64,000 nucleotides of DNA from Phytobacter ursingii. GTDB lineage: Bacteria; Pseudomonadota; Gammaproteobacteria; Enterobacterales; Enterobacteriaceae. Positions 10,425 to 19,653 of the stretch are shown here, in pieces; within the stretch, counting starts at the first letter, position 1, and each line of letters starts with the position of its first letter. The DNA is taken from contig CABDWT010000002.1 in assembly GCA_901456055.1 (NCBI GenBank), positions 868,001 to 932,000 on the forward strand, given 5' to 3'. The position numbers and the translations under genes were made by a program. The notes beneath the pieces are model-generated. The model searched no databases, was not told the origin of the DNA, and was given only the letters and a program-made list of their open reading frames with translations.

Positions 10425-11726
10425 ATGTTTGCTGCAGAACTTGTACTCGTCCTGCTTGCTATTTACCTGGGGGCCAGACTCGGCGGCATCGGCATCGGTT
10501 TTGCTGGTGGTTTCGGCGTGCTAGTACTGACACTCTTTTTTCAAATCAAACCCGGCGCTATACCCTTTGATGTTATTGAAATCATCATGGCGGTTATCGC
10601 CTCTATTGCCGCAATGCAGGTGGCAGGGGGCATGGATTACCTGGTAAGCCTTGCGGAGCGTATGCTGCGCCGCCACCCCAAATACATCACTTTTCTCGCC
10701 CCGCTGGTCACCTGGTTTATGACCATCCTGGCGGGTACCGGCCATACGGCGTTTTCTACGCTGCCAGTCATTACCGAAGTGGCGAAAGAGCAAGGGATCC
10801 GTCCTTCCCGCCCACTCTCCATTGCCGTAGTGGCTTCGCAAATCGCTATTACCGCCTCCCCCATCTCCGCGGCCGTCGTCTTTTTTGCCGGTATTCTGGA
10901 ACCGCTCGGTGTGAGCTACCTGACGCTGCTGGCAATCTGTATTCCGGTTACGCTGATTGCTGTCATGCTGACGGCCATTGTGTGTAACTTCCTCGGCGCC
11001 GAGTTGAAAGATGATCCGGTGTACCAGGAGCGTCTGGCAAGAGGGGAAATCAAACTGCGTGGCAGCAAAGTTTTCGAAATCAAGCCCCATGCAAAACGCT
11101 CCGTGTTGCTGTTCCTCGTTGGGATTATCGCCGTCATGCTGTACGCCACGGCAATCAGTCCTAACGTGGGTCTGATCACGAACCCGGTGTTGCCGCGTAA
11201 CGAAGCGATCGTAGTGTTCATGCTCACTATCGCCACGCTGATTTGCCTGACCTGTAAAATCAACACGGGCGACATTCTCAACGCCAGTACCTTTAAATCC
11301 GGTATGAGCGCCTGTATTTGCGTCCTGGGCGTGGCGTGGCTTGGCGATACCTTTGTGAAAAACCACATTCAGGATATCCAGACTGTGGCCGGCAATCTGC
11401 TCAACAACTACCCGTGGCTGCTGGCAGTGGTGCTGTTTTTCGCCTCTACTCTGCTTTACTCCCAGGCGGCAACCGCGAAAGCGCTGATGCCTGCGGCGTT
11501 GATGCTGGGTGTCAGCCCGCTGACTGCCGTGGCATCGTTTGCAGCAGTATCAGCATTGTTCGTGTTGCCAACCTACCCAACGCTGCTTGCGGCAGTGGAA
11601 ATGGACGATACGGGCTCAACGCGTATCGGCAAGTATGTGTTTAACCACGCCTTTTTGATCCCAGGCGTCATCGCCATCACCCTGTGCGTAGTGCTGGGCT
11701 TCGTGATTGGCGGCATATTGTTGTAA
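10425..11726 (+). CDS. dcuA: Anaerobic C4-dicarboxylate transporter DcuA
   Basis: DcuA is an inner-membrane antiporter exchanging aspartate, fumarate, malate and succinate. It has 433 residues, the E. coli length, preceded by AAGGAAGGCAATT. The N-terminus (ELVLVLLAIYLGARLGGIGIGFAGG) and the stretch ALLYSQAATAKALMP-like near the C-terminus (TLLYSQAATAKALMP) are family hallmarks. The sequence is hydrophobic throughout, with about 10-12 helices. Position behind aspA supports DcuA rather than the paralogue DcuB. Terminator at 11737. Confidence 0.95.
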   Translation: MFAAELVLVLLAIYLGARLGGIGIGFAGGFGVLVLTLFFQIKPGAIPFDVIEIIMAVIASIAAMQVAGGMDYLVSLAERMLRRHPKYITFLAPLVTWFMTILAGTGHTAFSTLPVITEVAKEQGIRPSRPLSIAVVASQIAITASPISAAVVFFAGILEPLGVSYLTLLAICIPVTLIAVMLTAIVCNFLGAELKDDPVYQERLARGEIKLRGSKVFEIKPHAKRSVLLFLVGIIAVMLYATAISPNVGLITNPVLPRNEAIVVFMLTIATLICLTCKINTGDILNASTFKSGMSACICVLGVAWLGDTFVKNHIQDIQTVAGNLLNNYPWLLAVVLFFASTLLYSQAATAKALMPAALMLGVSPLTAVASFAAVSALFVLPTYPTLLAAVEMDDTGSTRIGKYVFNHAFLIPGVIAITLCVVLGFVIGGILL

Positions 11727-11736
11727 AAGTCGTTAA

Positions 11737-11763
11737 AAACGGGCCGTACTGCGGCCCGTTTTC
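11737..11763 (+). terminator. Intrinsic terminator of dcuA
   Basis: The 10-bp stem AAACGGGCCG / CGGCCCGTTT with loop TACTG is followed by TTC just before cutA. Confidence 0.8.
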
Positions 11764-11807
11764 ATTGTGCGTGATATAGTCCCCTTTTCGCTGCGAAGAG
11801 GTTACCG

Positions 11808-12131
11808 ATGAACACGCCTGATACTGTTGTTGTGCTCTGTACCGCCCCGGATGAAGCGACGGCCCAGGAGCTGGCCGCCAAAACGCTGGCCGATAAGCTG
11901 GCCGCCTGCGTGACCCTCCTCCCCGGCGCCACTTCTATGTATTACTGGGAGGGGAAGCTGGAGCAGGAGTATGAAGTACAGTTGCTGCTCAAAACCGACG
12001 TTGCCCATCTTGAAGATCTCTTCGCCTGCATAAAATCGCATCACCCTTATCAGACCCCAGAATTACTCGCGATACCGGTTACTCACGGAGATTTTGATTA
12101 CCTCACATGGCTCAACGCATCCTTACGCTGA
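11808..12131 (+). CDS. cutA: Divalent-cation tolerance protein CutA
   Basis: CutA1 is a small trimeric cytosolic protein with a ferredoxin-like fold that binds copper and has been linked to metal tolerance. The 107 residues are slightly shorter at the N-terminus than the 112 of E. coli. The core motifs [33 protein letters not shown] and [15 protein letters not shown] are intact. The last 25 bases overlap the start of dsbD in another frame, which implies translational coupling as in E. coli. Confidence 0.96.
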   Translation: MNTPDTVVVLCTAPDEATAQELAAKTLADKLAACVTLLPGATSMYYWEGKLEQEYEVQLLLKTDVAHLEDLFACIKSHHPYQTPELLAIPVTHGDFDYLTWLNASLR

Positions 12132-13864
12132 TTCTGCTGTTATGCAGCACGCCTGCCCTTGCGGGCTTATTTGACGCCCCCGGACAGTCCAGTTTTGTTC
12201 CGGCCGATCAGGCCTTCATGTTTGATTTCCAGCAACAGCAAAATGAGATCAGGCTCAACTGGCAGGTGAAAGAGGGCTATTACCTCTATCGCCAGCAAAT
12301 CAAACTCACTGCGCAACAGGCAGACATCGCACCGCCACAACTGCCTTTCGGCGAGCCGCATAACGATGAGTTTTATGGCAAAAGTGAGATTTATCGCCAA
12401 CAGCTGCACCTGCCGGTGACAATCAACGAGGCGGCCAAAGGCGCGACGTTGACAGTAATCTACCAGGGCTGTGCGGACGCCGGGTTCTGTTATCCACCAG
12501 AGACGAAAGTGATTCCGCTGAGTGAGGTTCGCCCTAACCCGCTCCCCCAGGAGAGGGGGCAAACCAGCGCCGCACCGGAGAACGCTGCCCAGGCCCTCCC
12601 CCCTCGCCCCACCAGAGAAAGTACCGGGTTGAGGGAAAATAGCATCAGCCCCACGCTGCCCTTCTCCGCCCTGTGGGCGCTGTTGATTGGTATTGGCGTG
12701 GCCTTCACGCCCTGCGTCTTACCGATGTACCCATTGATCTCAGGCATCGTGCTGGGCGGCAAACAACGCCTTTCAACGCCCCGTGCGCTGCTGCTGGCGT
12801 TTATCTATGTGCAGGGCATGGCGTTGACTTACACCGCGCTGGGCATGGTGGTAGCAGCGGCCGGGCTGCAGTTCCAGGCGGCACTCCAGCATCCGTTCGT
12901 GCTGATTGGCCTGTCGGTGGTCTTCATCCTACTGGCGCTGTCGATGTTTGGTCTGTTCACCCTGCAATTGCCCGCCTCGCTACAAACCCGCTTAACGCTG
13001 ATGAGCAACCGCCAGCAAGGCGGTTCCGCAGGCGGCGTGTTTACTATGGGGGCGATTGCCGGACTGATTTGCTCGCCTTGTACCACTGCGCCGCTGAGCG
13101 CCATTCTGCTCTATATCGCCCAGAGCGGTAATCTGTGGCTGGGCGGCGGCACGCTCTATTTGTATGCCCTGGGGATGGGATTGCCACTGATTCTGGTTAC
13201 CGTCTTTGGCAACCGTCTGCTGCCAAAAAGCGGTCCGTGGATGACGCAGGTCAAAATCGCCTTTGGCTTTGTGATCCTGGCCTTACCCATTTTCCTGCTT
13301 GAGCGCGTATGGGGTGAAAACTGGGGTTTACGCTTATGGTCGCTGCTCGGCGTCGCCTTTTTTGCCTGGGCCTTTATTGCCAGTCTCAGCGCAACCCGCC
13401 CGGTGACGCGCATTCTGCAAATCGTCCTGCTAGGGGCGGCGCTGGTGTGCGCACGCCCCTTGCAGGACTGGGTCTTTGGTCAGCCGACAGCACAACGCCA
13501 GGCACATCTGCCGTTTACCACCATCAACACCGTGGATGAGCTTAATCAGGCGCTGGCACAAGCCAAAGGCCGCCCGGTGATGCTGGATCTTTACGCCGAC
13601 TGGTGCGTGGCGTGCAAAGAATTTGAGAAGTACACCTTTAGCGATACGCGGGTTCAGGCAGCATTAAACAATTCCGTGTTACTACAGGCGGATGTCACCG
13701 CCAATACCGCACAGGATCAAGCGCTGCTGCAACATTTGCAGGTTCTGGGCTTACCCACCATTGTGTTTTTCGATGCGCAAGGCCATGAGCAACCGGCACG
13801 GCGGGTCACGGGCTTTATGGATGCCTCCGCCTTTACCGCACATTTGCGCAATCACGCACCGTAA
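12107..13864 (+). CDS. dsbD: Thiol:disulfide interchange protein DsbD, with enlarged linker
   Basis: DsbD passes electrons from cytosolic thioredoxin across the inner membrane to periplasmic DsbC, DsbG and CcmG. Parts in order: signal peptide (1-19), periplasmic alpha domain with C122 and C128 (CADAGFC), central eight-helix domain with [11 protein letters not shown] and [10 protein letters not shown], and C-terminal thioredoxin domain with WCVAC (C500, C503). It overlaps cutA by 25 bases. At 585 residues it is about 20 longer than E. coli DsbD. The extra length lies in the alpha-to-beta linker (about 142-183), where the DNA looks like one of the palindromic intergenic repeats of this genome. 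Confidence 0.98.
   Translation: MAQRILTLILLLCSTPALAGLFDAPGQSSFVPADQAFMFDFQQQQNEIRLNWQVKEGYYLYRQQIKLTAQQADIAPPQLPFGEPHNDEFYGKSEIYRQQLHLPVTINEAAKGATLTVIYQGCADAGFCYPPETKVIPLSEVRPNPLPQERGQTSAAPENAAQALPPRPTRESTGLRENSISPTLPFSALWALLIGIGVAFTPCVLPMYPLISGIVLGGKQRLSTPRALLLAFIYVQGMALTYTALGMVVAAAGLQFQAALQHPFVLIGLSVVFILLALSMFGLFTLQLPASLQTRLTLMSNRQQGGSAGGVFTMGAIAGLICSPCTTAPLSAILLYIAQSGNLWLGGGTLYLYALGMGLPLILVTVFGNRLLPKSGPWMTQVKIAFGFVILALPIFLLERVWGENWGLRLWSLLGVAFFAWAFIASLSATRPVTRILQIVLLGAALVCARPLQDWVFGQPTAQRQAHLPFTTINTVDELNQALAQAKGRPVMLDLYADWCVACKEFEKYTFSDTRVQAALNNSVLLQADVTANTAQDQALLQHLQVLGLPTIVFFDAQGHEQPARRVTGFMDASAFTAHLRNHAP
12532..12635. repeat. Palindromic repeat element inside dsbD
   Basis: Within dsbD the bases CCCTAACCCGCTCCC, then AGGAGAGGGG, then GGCCCTCCC and finally CCGGGTTGAGGG follow the order of the intergenic GC-rich repeat at 43834-43945. 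It is read in frame as the P/R/E-rich linker. Confidence 0.65.
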
Positions 13865-13912
13865 ACAACACTTGGTTGAGGACGCAGGCTTCTGACAACG
13901 GAGGAACTTACC

Positions 13913-14488
13913 GTGCAACGTGAAGATGTTTTAAGCCAGACACTTCAGTTATTTGAATTAAGAGGGATTGCCGACACCACGCCGGAAATGGTCGCGGAAC
14001 GTATTAACTATCCGTTAGAGGAGTTTTTGCGTTTCTGGCCGGATAAAGAAGCGCTGTTTTACGATGCGCTACGCTATCTCAGCCAGCAGGTTGATATCTG
14101 GCGCAGGCAGTTATTACTCGATGAAGAGCTGACAAAAGAGCAAAAATTGCTGGCGCGTTATGGGGCATTAACGGATTGCGTCAGTAATAATCGCTATCCG
14201 GGCTGCCTGTTTATCGCCGCCTGTACCTTTTACCCCGACCCGGACCATCCGATACACCAACTGGCGGATCAGCAAAAGCAGGCGGCGTTCGCCTTCACGC
14301 ATGACCTGTTAACCCAACTGGAAGTGGACGACCCGACCATGGTCGCGAAACAGATGGAACTGGTGCTGGAAGGCTGCCTCAGCCGGATGCTGGTTAATCG
14401 CAGCCAGACCGATGTCGATACCGCCCGACAGCTGGCAGAAGATATTCTTCGTTTTGCATGTTGTCGTCAGGGCGGCGCATTAACCTGA
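13913..14488 (+). CDS. yjdC: TetR-like transcriptional regulator YjdC
   Basis: YjdC is a putative TetR-family DNA-binding protein of 191 residues. The start is GTG behind GGAGGAACTTACC, giving the E. coli-like VQREDVL. An N-terminal helix-turn-helix (about residues 10-50, ending [17 protein letters not shown]) precedes an all-helical domain containing [13 protein letters not shown] and [13 protein letters not shown]. It lies 48 bases after dsbD, as in E. coli, and its stop abuts the stop of the convergent exporter gene. Target genes are unknown. Confidence 0.92.
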   Translation: MQREDVLSQTLQLFELRGIADTTPEMVAERINYPLEEFLRFWPDKEALFYDALRYLSQQVDIWRRQLLLDEELTKEQKLLARYGALTDCVSNNRYPGCLFIAACTFYPDPDHPIHQLADQQKQAAFAFTHDLLTQLEVDDPTMVAKQMELVLEGCLSRMLVNRSQTDVDTARQLAEDILRFACCRQGGALT

Positions 14489-15091
14489 TCAGTGCATAAA
14501 TCCGGCCCAGGCGGAAATCAACAGGCAAAGTGCCATCGTCCGTTGAAACCTGATTAGCGCTGTCGCGCTGCGAAAGAGTCGGTTTACCGCTTTGCCCAGT
14601 AGCGTCCACGCGCCCAGGCAGAGCACCGAAATGAGCAGGAAGCTCAGTGACAAAAACGACACTTCGCGCACGGGATGCGCGCCGTTGGGCGCAAACAGAC
14701 TGACCACGGCCAATGCCATCATCCAGGTTTTGGGATTGATAAGCTGCAACATGGCCGCCGCTTTGCCGCTAAAGGGTTCGCCACTCTTCTCATTCAAATC
14801 CGCGGCCGGTGCGGTAAATAACTGCCAGCTCATCCAGCTAAGCCACAGTGCACCAGCCCAACTCATCCCCTCACGTAGCAACGGATACCCTCGCAGGACT
14901 TCCCCTGCGCCCGCCCCGGAGATAAACACAATCAGGCTTGCCGTCACGCAGGCTCCTGCCACCGCAGGTAGCGTGGCCCTGATGCCATAGCGTTGACTGC
15001 TGGTAAGGATCAGAATATTGGTCGGGCCGGGGGTTATCGACGCCACAAAGGCAAACAACATAAATGGCAGGTAGCTGTAGAGTGTATTCAC
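14489..15091 (-). CDS. LysE/RhtB-family amino-acid exporter
   Basis: This 200-residue inner-membrane protein has about five or six helices. The family motif TPGPTNILILTSSQRYGIRA near residue 20 marks the LysE/RhtB exporters of amino acids or derivatives. QLINPKTWMMAL is the conserved mid-protein motif. It sits 38 bases downstream of an AraC-type regulator on the same strand, so the two probably form an operon. The substrate cannot be read from sequence; cysteine/O-acetylserine, lysine, threonine or homoserine are possible by family. K-12 has no counterpart between yjdC and tRNA-Phe. Confidence 0.9.
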   Translation of the reverse strand: MNTLYSYLPFMLFAFVASITPGPTNILILTSSQRYGIRATLPAVAGACVTASLIVFISGAGAGEVLRGYPLLREGMSWAGALWLSWMSWQLFTAPAADLNEKSGEPFSGKAAAMLQLINPKTWMMALAVVSLFAPNGAHPVREVSFLSLSFLLISVLCLGAWTLLGKAVNRLFRSATALIRFQRTMALCLLISAWAGFMH

Positions 15092-15129
15092 AGTCGGGAC
15101 TCCTTATTCTCCGTCCTGTGACTATGGCG

Positions 15130-15975
15130 TTATTTATTGATGTCGTCTGGAAGATTTGTGCAAAGTTTCCGGTAATGGGCTGGCGATAGCCGATATGCCC
15201 GCTGGAACCACCTCCCCAGATGGCTTTGATCGGCAAATCCCAGCGCAGCCGCCACGCTCGCCGGTTGTTCGCCGCGGGCCAGCATACTTCGGGCATTGGC
15301 CAGCCGCAGTTGAATAAGCCAGGCATGGGGGGAGAGATGAAATTCACGTTTAAAACAACGGGTCAGAGTAAACCGATCAGTGCCCGTTTCGCGGGCCAGA
15401 TCGGACAGGCCGATATTATCCCCCATATGGGCATGCAAATAATCCCGTGCGCGATGGGCCACCGCCGCGCTTTGCAGATGTGATGGCAGGCGCTTACGCC
15501 ACTGGCTGTGCCGGGTGAGCTGCCCGAGCAGATCATCCATGGTACTTTGCTGCACAATACGCATCTCCTCGCTGTGCAGCGCATGAAAGGTCCTGGCGAT
15601 CGCGCTAGCAAGCTGCGGCTCGCGTGCCATCGTGCGGGAGAAATGCAGCGAATAACTGCAGGGTACGGACTCGTACAATCCACGGAGAGTGGAACTCAGC
15701 CACACTTCATCAAGGTAAAATGTCAGGTAGGTGAAACCGCCCGCAACCGGCGCATCACCATCGTGAATTTCCCCAGGTTCGAGCAAGAAGGCATCTCCCG
15801 GCGTGCTGCGATGCCGTTCACGACGGCAATGAAATTCCTGCGTACCGCTGAGGGTGATACCCACCAGATAGCTATCATGCCAGTGCGGATCGTACGCATG
15901 GCCTTCAAAGTGGGCGCGAATTGTTTCGATGCCAGTATCCGCATGTTGCCGCAGTTCCAGCCAGTCATTAGCCAT
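15130..15975 (-). CDS. AraC-family transcriptional regulator
   Basis: This 281-residue regulator has an N-terminal cupin-type sensing domain (about 1-150; HAYDPHWHDSYLVGITLSGT and LLEPGEIHDG) and a C-terminal AraC double helix-turn-helix (about 175-275; LARETGTDRFTLTRCFKREF and ALGFADQSHLGRWFQRAY). GGAGGCAAT precedes the ATG. It lies directly upstream of the LysE-type exporter gene in the same direction. AraC regulators of this layout often control a neighbouring exporter in response to an amino acid; the ligand here is not known. Confidence 0.92.
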   Translation of the reverse strand: MANDWLELRQHADTGIETIRAHFEGHAYDPHWHDSYLVGITLSGTQEFHCRRERHRSTPGDAFLLEPGEIHDGDAPVAGGFTYLTFYLDEVWLSSTLRGLYESVPCSYSLHFSRTMAREPQLASAIARTFHALHSEEMRIVQQSTMDDLLGQLTRHSQWRKRLPSHLQSAAVAHRARDYLHAHMGDNIGLSDLARETGTDRFTLTRCFKREFHLSPHAWLIQLRLANARSMLARGEQPASVAAALGFADQSHLGRWFQRAYRLSPAHYRKLCTNLPDDINK

Positions 15976-16118
15976 ATTGCCTCCGAAATCCCCGGGAACA
16001 GCATTACTCCCCCGTGCGGAAAAAATCTGGAAGATTTGTGCAATACGCCGTTTTGTGGCGCAGAATCACTCAGACTGCCGCAAACTTGAGCAACTGAACA
16101 GCATTTTTTGAAATAGAG

Positions 16119-16147
16119 TTGACGCATTACGGTGATTAGGGTTTAAT
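16119..16147 (+). promoter_or_regulatory. Promoter of tRNA-Phe
   Basis: TTGACG and TTTAAT are exactly 17 bases apart and are followed by a GC-rich discriminator (GCGCCCC) typical of stringently controlled stable-RNA promoters. The tRNA begins 10 bases later. Confidence 0.8.
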
Positions 16148-16157
16148 GCGCCCCGTT

Positions 16158-16233
16158 GCCCGGATAGCTCAGTCGGTAGAGCAGGGGATTGAAAATCCCC
16201 GTGTCCTTGGTTCGATTCCGAGTCCGGGCACCA
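16158..16233 (+). tRNA. pheU: tRNA-Phe (GAA)
   Basis: A 76-base tRNA with encoded CCA. The acceptor stem GCCCGGA / TCCGGGC, D-arm AGCTCAGTCGGTAGAGC, anticodon arm GGGGATTGAAAATCCCC with GAA at 16191-16193, and T-arm with GGTTCGATTCC are all intact. Its place next to yjdC corresponds to E. coli pheU. I saw no second copy of its 3' end nearby that would mark an integrated element. Confidence 0.97.
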
Positions 16234-16244
16234 CTTATTCAGAG

Positions 16245-16269
16245 AACCCAGCCTATGGCTGGGTTTTTG
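16245..16269 (+). terminator. Terminator of tRNA-Phe
   Basis: The perfect 9-bp stem AACCCAGCC / GGCTGGGTT with a TAT loop runs into TTT, 11 bases after the tRNA. Confidence 0.85.
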
Positions 16270-16337
16270 CTTTTCTGCAACCGGACTCTCCATCGAACTC
16301 CGTTCGATTATTCGCCGCAAGCGGCTCACCCCTTCGG

Positions 16338-16372
16338 GGCCTGCCTCGCTCAATAGCCCGGCAGGCCTTTTT
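16338..16372 (+). terminator. Second intrinsic terminator downstream of tRNA-Phe
   Basis: GGCCTGCC / GGCAGGCC form an 8-bp stem followed by five T residues. The DNA before it (16280-16337) holds two more short inverted repeats but no reading frame, so it could end a small RNA or mop up readthrough. Confidence 0.6.
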
Positions 16373-16475
16373 ATCCCGTACTTACGTCTGGTAACGAATC
16401 TCCCCCCGCCAGGCTGGAGCTCCCCCTGAGCAGCACCTATACTGCGGTCATGCTTTAACCATCCCTCTAAAGCTT

Positions 16476-17432
16476 ATGACAACCCAAACGCTTACCCGTC
16501 AATGGCGTCTGCCTGGCGCCATCGTGGCAGTAATATTGTTGCTGGCCGCAGCCTTCGCTCTGCATACGCACTGGAATGCCTTTATCCAGTGGTGTCTGGC
16601 AACCCAGATTACGCTGCACCGTTATCTGGTGATGTACCTGCTGCAACTGAATAACCATCAGTATGCCGGGGGGCTATGGCTACTGACCGGTTCGTTCTTC
16701 TATGGCGTGTTACATGCGGTTGGGCCGGGTCACGGAAAATTTATCGTCACCACCTACCTCACTACCAACCAGGAGAGCCAAACCGCCGCCCGCGTCATCC
16801 CTTTTCTTGGCAGTCTGATGCAGGGTGTGAGTGCGATTCTTTTTGTATTTATCCTCGCAGTAGGTTTTAACCTCGCCTCCGGCGATCTCAGTGAGAGTCG
16901 TTGGTACGTCGAGAAAATCAGCGCAGTTATGGTTGGCGGGTTTGGCGTCTGGCTAATCGTCAACGCGATAAAAACCCTCAAACCGCAGAAAATGAACATC
17001 ACTGCCATGAGGCCGTTGCCTCATACGCATTGTGACGAATGCGGCTGCGGGAATCACGGGGTGGGAATCAATATGTCGGGCGACTGGAAAACCCGGCTGG
17101 GCGTCATACTTGCCATTGGCGCACGCCCCTGTAGCGGCGCAATCATGATTTTGCTCTTTTCAAACGCGCTGGGCATTGTGAGCTGGGGGATCGCGGCAGT
17201 CATGACGATGGCATTCGGCACCGCTATGTCGATTATGGGCCTGTCACTGGCAGTGCGTTATGCCCGTAACCGCACTGCCGCCTTTTTCAGGCAGGAGGGC
17301 GGCAGCATGCCATGGCTGATACCGATGCTCAACATCGTCGGCGGCCTGGCGCTGATTCTGTTTGCCGTGGTGTTATTCTTAACCGTCGTTCCGGTCAGCC
17401 CTGGCGGTGATTATATTGCCGCGGGCTGCTGA
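16476..17432 (+). CDS. NicO/RcnA-type nickel/cobalt (or zinc) transporter
   Basis: This 318-residue inner-membrane protein belongs to the nickel/cobalt transporter family that includes RcnA and NicO. The hallmark HAVGPGHGKFIV motif is near residue 80, and ARPCSGAIMIL, matching the second family motif, is near 212. About six to eight helices are visible. A hydrophilic loop at about 183-195 (HTHCDECGCGNHG) is rich in His and Cys and is probably a metal-binding segment. Gene context (tRNA-Phe, proP) gives no metal clue and no metal regulator lies next to it. Direction (efflux or uptake) is inferred only from family. Confidence 0.85.
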   Translation: MTTQTLTRQWRLPGAIVAVILLLAAAFALHTHWNAFIQWCLATQITLHRYLVMYLLQLNNHQYAGGLWLLTGSFFYGVLHAVGPGHGKFIVTTYLTTNQESQTAARVIPFLGSLMQGVSAILFVFILAVGFNLASGDLSESRWYVEKISAVMVGGFGVWLIVNAIKTLKPQKMNITAMRPLPHTHCDECGCGNHGVGINMSGDWKTRLGVILAIGARPCSGAIMILLFSNALGIVSWGIAAVMTMAFGTAMSIMGLSLAVRYARNRTAAFFRQEGGSMPWLIPMLNIVGGLALILFAVVLFLTVVPVSPGGDYIAAGC

Positions 17433-17438
17433 TAAAAA

Positions 17439-17460
17439 AGCCCGGTACATGACCGGGCTG
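17439..17460. terminator. Bidirectional terminator between the NicO gene and proP
   Basis: The stem AGCCCGGT / ACCGGGCT has a run of six A residues on the left, which gives a U tract for the proP transcript on the minus strand. Confidence 0.8.
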
Positions 17461-17466
17461 TATCGG

Positions 17467-18969
17467 TTACTCGTTAATCCGTGGGTGCTGATCGACGAGG
17501 CGTGAGCGCTTCGCCTGTAGTTCAGCAATTTCCGCGTCAATATCTTCGATTTTCTGTTCAATATTATCGTGATGCTCGCGCAGAATTTCTTTCGCCTCCT
17601 GGATATCGGATGCCGCAGGCGTCGCCCCTTTTAATGGGCGGTTCGCCGTCTCCTTCATCGTAAGGCCCGTAATCAGGCCAATCACTGCAACAACCATCAG
17701 ATAATACGCTGGCATCATCAGGTTCTGCGTGCTTTCAACCAACCAGGCGGCCAGTGTCGGGGTCAGGCCAGCAACCAGTACCGAAATGTTAAAGGCGCTC
17801 GCCAGTGCGCTATAACGAATATGGGTCGGGAACATTGCCGGCAATGTCGATGCCATCACGCCAATGAAGCAGTTGAGGATCACGGCCAGCATCAGCAATC
17901 CCGCGAAAATCAGCCCCGTCACGTTACTGTTAATCAAGATAAACGCCGGAATGGACAGCGCAAACAGCGCCACACTCCCCAGAATAATAAACGGACGGCG
18001 GCCAAAACGGTCGCTGAGTAAGCCCATGACAGGCTGCACAAACAGCATACCGACCATAATCGCGATAATAATCAGCACGCCGTGGTCTTCTGAATAATTC
18101 AGGTTATGCGACAGATAGCTCGGCATGTACGTCAGCAACATGTAATAGGTCACGTTGGTCGCAATGACCATACCGATACAGATCAGCAAACTGCGCCAGT
18201 GCTTTGTCGCAATCTCTTTGAAAGAGACTTTCGGGCCGTTTTGTAGCCCTTCGCGATCGCCCTGCTCCAGTTTATCCACATGCTGTTGAAACGCAGGGGT
18301 CTCTTCGAGCGCATGACGTAGATAAAGGCCAATTATCCCCAGAGGCAACGCGAGGAAGAAGGGAATACGCCAGCCCCAACTGAGGAAGTTTTCTTCACCA
18401 ACGACCGTAGATATCAGCACGACAACGCCCGCACCGATAACGAAGCCCGCTATAGAACCAAAATCAAGCCAGCTGCCCAGAAAACCGCGCCGACGGTCCG
18501 GGGAGTATTCCGCCACGAAAATCGATGCACCGGTGTATTCCCCGCCCACAGAGAACCCTTGCGCCATTTTACACAGCAACAGCAGGACAGGCGCCCAAAT
18601 ACCGATGGTGGCATACGAAGGAATAAGTCCGATACAGAATGTACTGACGGACATAATCACAATGGTGATCGCGAGGATTTTCTGCCGGCCGTATTTATCG
18701 CCCAGCATCCCGAAAAACAGACCACCCAACGGGCGAATAAGGAACGGGACGGAGAAGGTTGCCAGTGCGGCAATCATTTGCACACTGGGGTTGGCATCCG
18801 GGAAAAACACTTTACCCAGCGCGTAAGCCACGAAGCCATATACGCCAAAATCAAACCATTCCATCGCGTTACCGAGTGAAGCGGCAGTTATCGCTTTTCG
18901 CAACTTACCGTCATCAATGATGGTTACATCGCGAAGTGTAATAGGTTTAACTTTCTTCCTTTTTAACAT
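17467..18969 (-). CDS. proP: Proline/glycine betaine:H+ symporter ProP
   Basis: ProP is an osmosensing MFS transporter that takes up proline, glycine betaine and related compatible solutes. The start MLKRKKVKPITLRDVTIIDD gives 500 residues as in E. coli; a short in-frame extension is rejected. Twelve helices and the MFS loop motifs GDKYGRQK and DRFGRRP are visible. The C-terminus ends in a heptad-type coiled coil (about 455-500, EHHDNIEQKIEDIDAEIAEL), which tunes the osmotic set point in E. coli. A conserved CRP site lies upstream. Neighbouring basRS/eptA of K-12 are absent. Confidence 0.98.
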   Translation of the reverse strand: MLKRKKVKPITLRDVTIIDDGKLRKAITAASLGNAMEWFDFGVYGFVAYALGKVFFPDANPSVQMIAALATFSVPFLIRPLGGLFFGMLGDKYGRQKILAITIVIMSVSTFCIGLIPSYATIGIWAPVLLLLCKMAQGFSVGGEYTGASIFVAEYSPDRRRGFLGSWLDFGSIAGFVIGAGVVVLISTVVGEENFLSWGWRIPFFLALPLGIIGLYLRHALEETPAFQQHVDKLEQGDREGLQNGPKVSFKEIATKHWRSLLICIGMVIATNVTYYMLLTYMPSYLSHNLNYSEDHGVLIIIAIMVGMLFVQPVMGLLSDRFGRRPFIILGSVALFALSIPAFILINSNVTGLIFAGLLMLAVILNCFIGVMASTLPAMFPTHIRYSALASAFNISVLVAGLTPTLAAWLVESTQNLMMPAYYLMVVAVIGLITGLTMKETANRPLKGATPAASDIQEAKEILREHHDNIEQKIEDIDAEIAELQAKRSRLVDQHPRINE

Positions 18970-19171
18970 GATGTCCTCTTTTGACTTTCGCCCTGAACCG
19001 CGCAATGGATAGCCATAGCAGGATTGCGCGTATTAAGCCGTGCATGCCGACTTACCTTGTTCAAGCGTAGCAGGTTTACTTACACTGGCTGGTTACAGCC
19101 TGTACAACCGAACCTGTTGACGCCTGGCAGGGCATTGTTTAACCGCCTTTTACCCTAACAGGGTTTAAAAA

Positions 19172-19187
19172 CGTGATCAACTTCACA
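19172..19187. promoter_or_regulatory. CRP site of the proP promoter region
   Basis: CGTGA-TCAACT-TCACA (minus strand TGTGA-AGTTGA-TCACG) fits TGTGA-N6-TCACA at nine of ten positions. The E. coli proP P1 region carries a very similar site, at which CRP represses P1 and helps activate P2. Confidence 0.75.
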
Positions 19188-19442
19188 CAAAATCACCCTG
19201 TGATGACAAACACAATTTTAGCAATCCACCTCACCTTTCCATCGAAACTGCGTTTTACTTAACGAGAAAATGTGTTTTTAACTTATAAAATGTCCCAGAG
19301 CATTATTCATAAAAATGCGCCATAACCCCCGTGATTATTATTCTGCTAGCTGTATTGAACTGCCTTTCATAAGAAAGTTCGTAACGCAAAGTTATTTAAT
19401 TGTTCACATATAAATCTTTACACGGAATATGTGATGAAGATA

Positions 19443-19461
19443 ACTAAAACACTGTTTTATT
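19443..19461. promoter_or_regulatory. KdgR box upstream of the kdgT-like gene
   Basis: The 19-base sequence ACTAAAACACTGTTTTATT fits the KdgR consensus AATRAAAYRNYRTTTYATT at all but one position. It lies about 190 bases before the permease start, consistent with repression by the IclR-family regulator KdgR. Confidence 0.75.
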
Positions 19462-19653
19462 TTCATTGAATCAATATTCCAATGATCGCATCATACGCCC
19501 AGACACAAACCAGAGAATGATAACGACGGTGCTTCCCGTGAAGGATCAACGGCGCCAGGTATTAAATAAAGTCAAACCAGGAAGGTTTAACTCATTGAAT
19601 ATCAAGTTTTTAGTTTCTCGGTCATGGTACATGATGAGATATGAGGATTTATA

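Larger units (their letters stand above)
18970..19653. other. proP-kdgT divergent regulatory region
   Basis: This 684-base stretch lies between two divergent transporter genes. It contains a CRP site on the proP side and a KdgR-type palindrome on the kdgT side. A 62-codon frame at 19466 has no support. Fis sites are expected for proP P2 by analogy with E. coli but could not be assigned by eye. Confidence 0.7.

Noticed and set aside
10521-11366. 281-codon minus-strand frame opposite dcuA
   Set aside because: Antisense shadow of dcuA; composition is unlike a protein and there is no start signal.
16158-16475. Integrated phage or island at tRNA-Phe
   Set aside because: No integrase gene and no repeat of the tRNA 3' end was found nearby; the downstream genes look like ordinary chromosomal genes.
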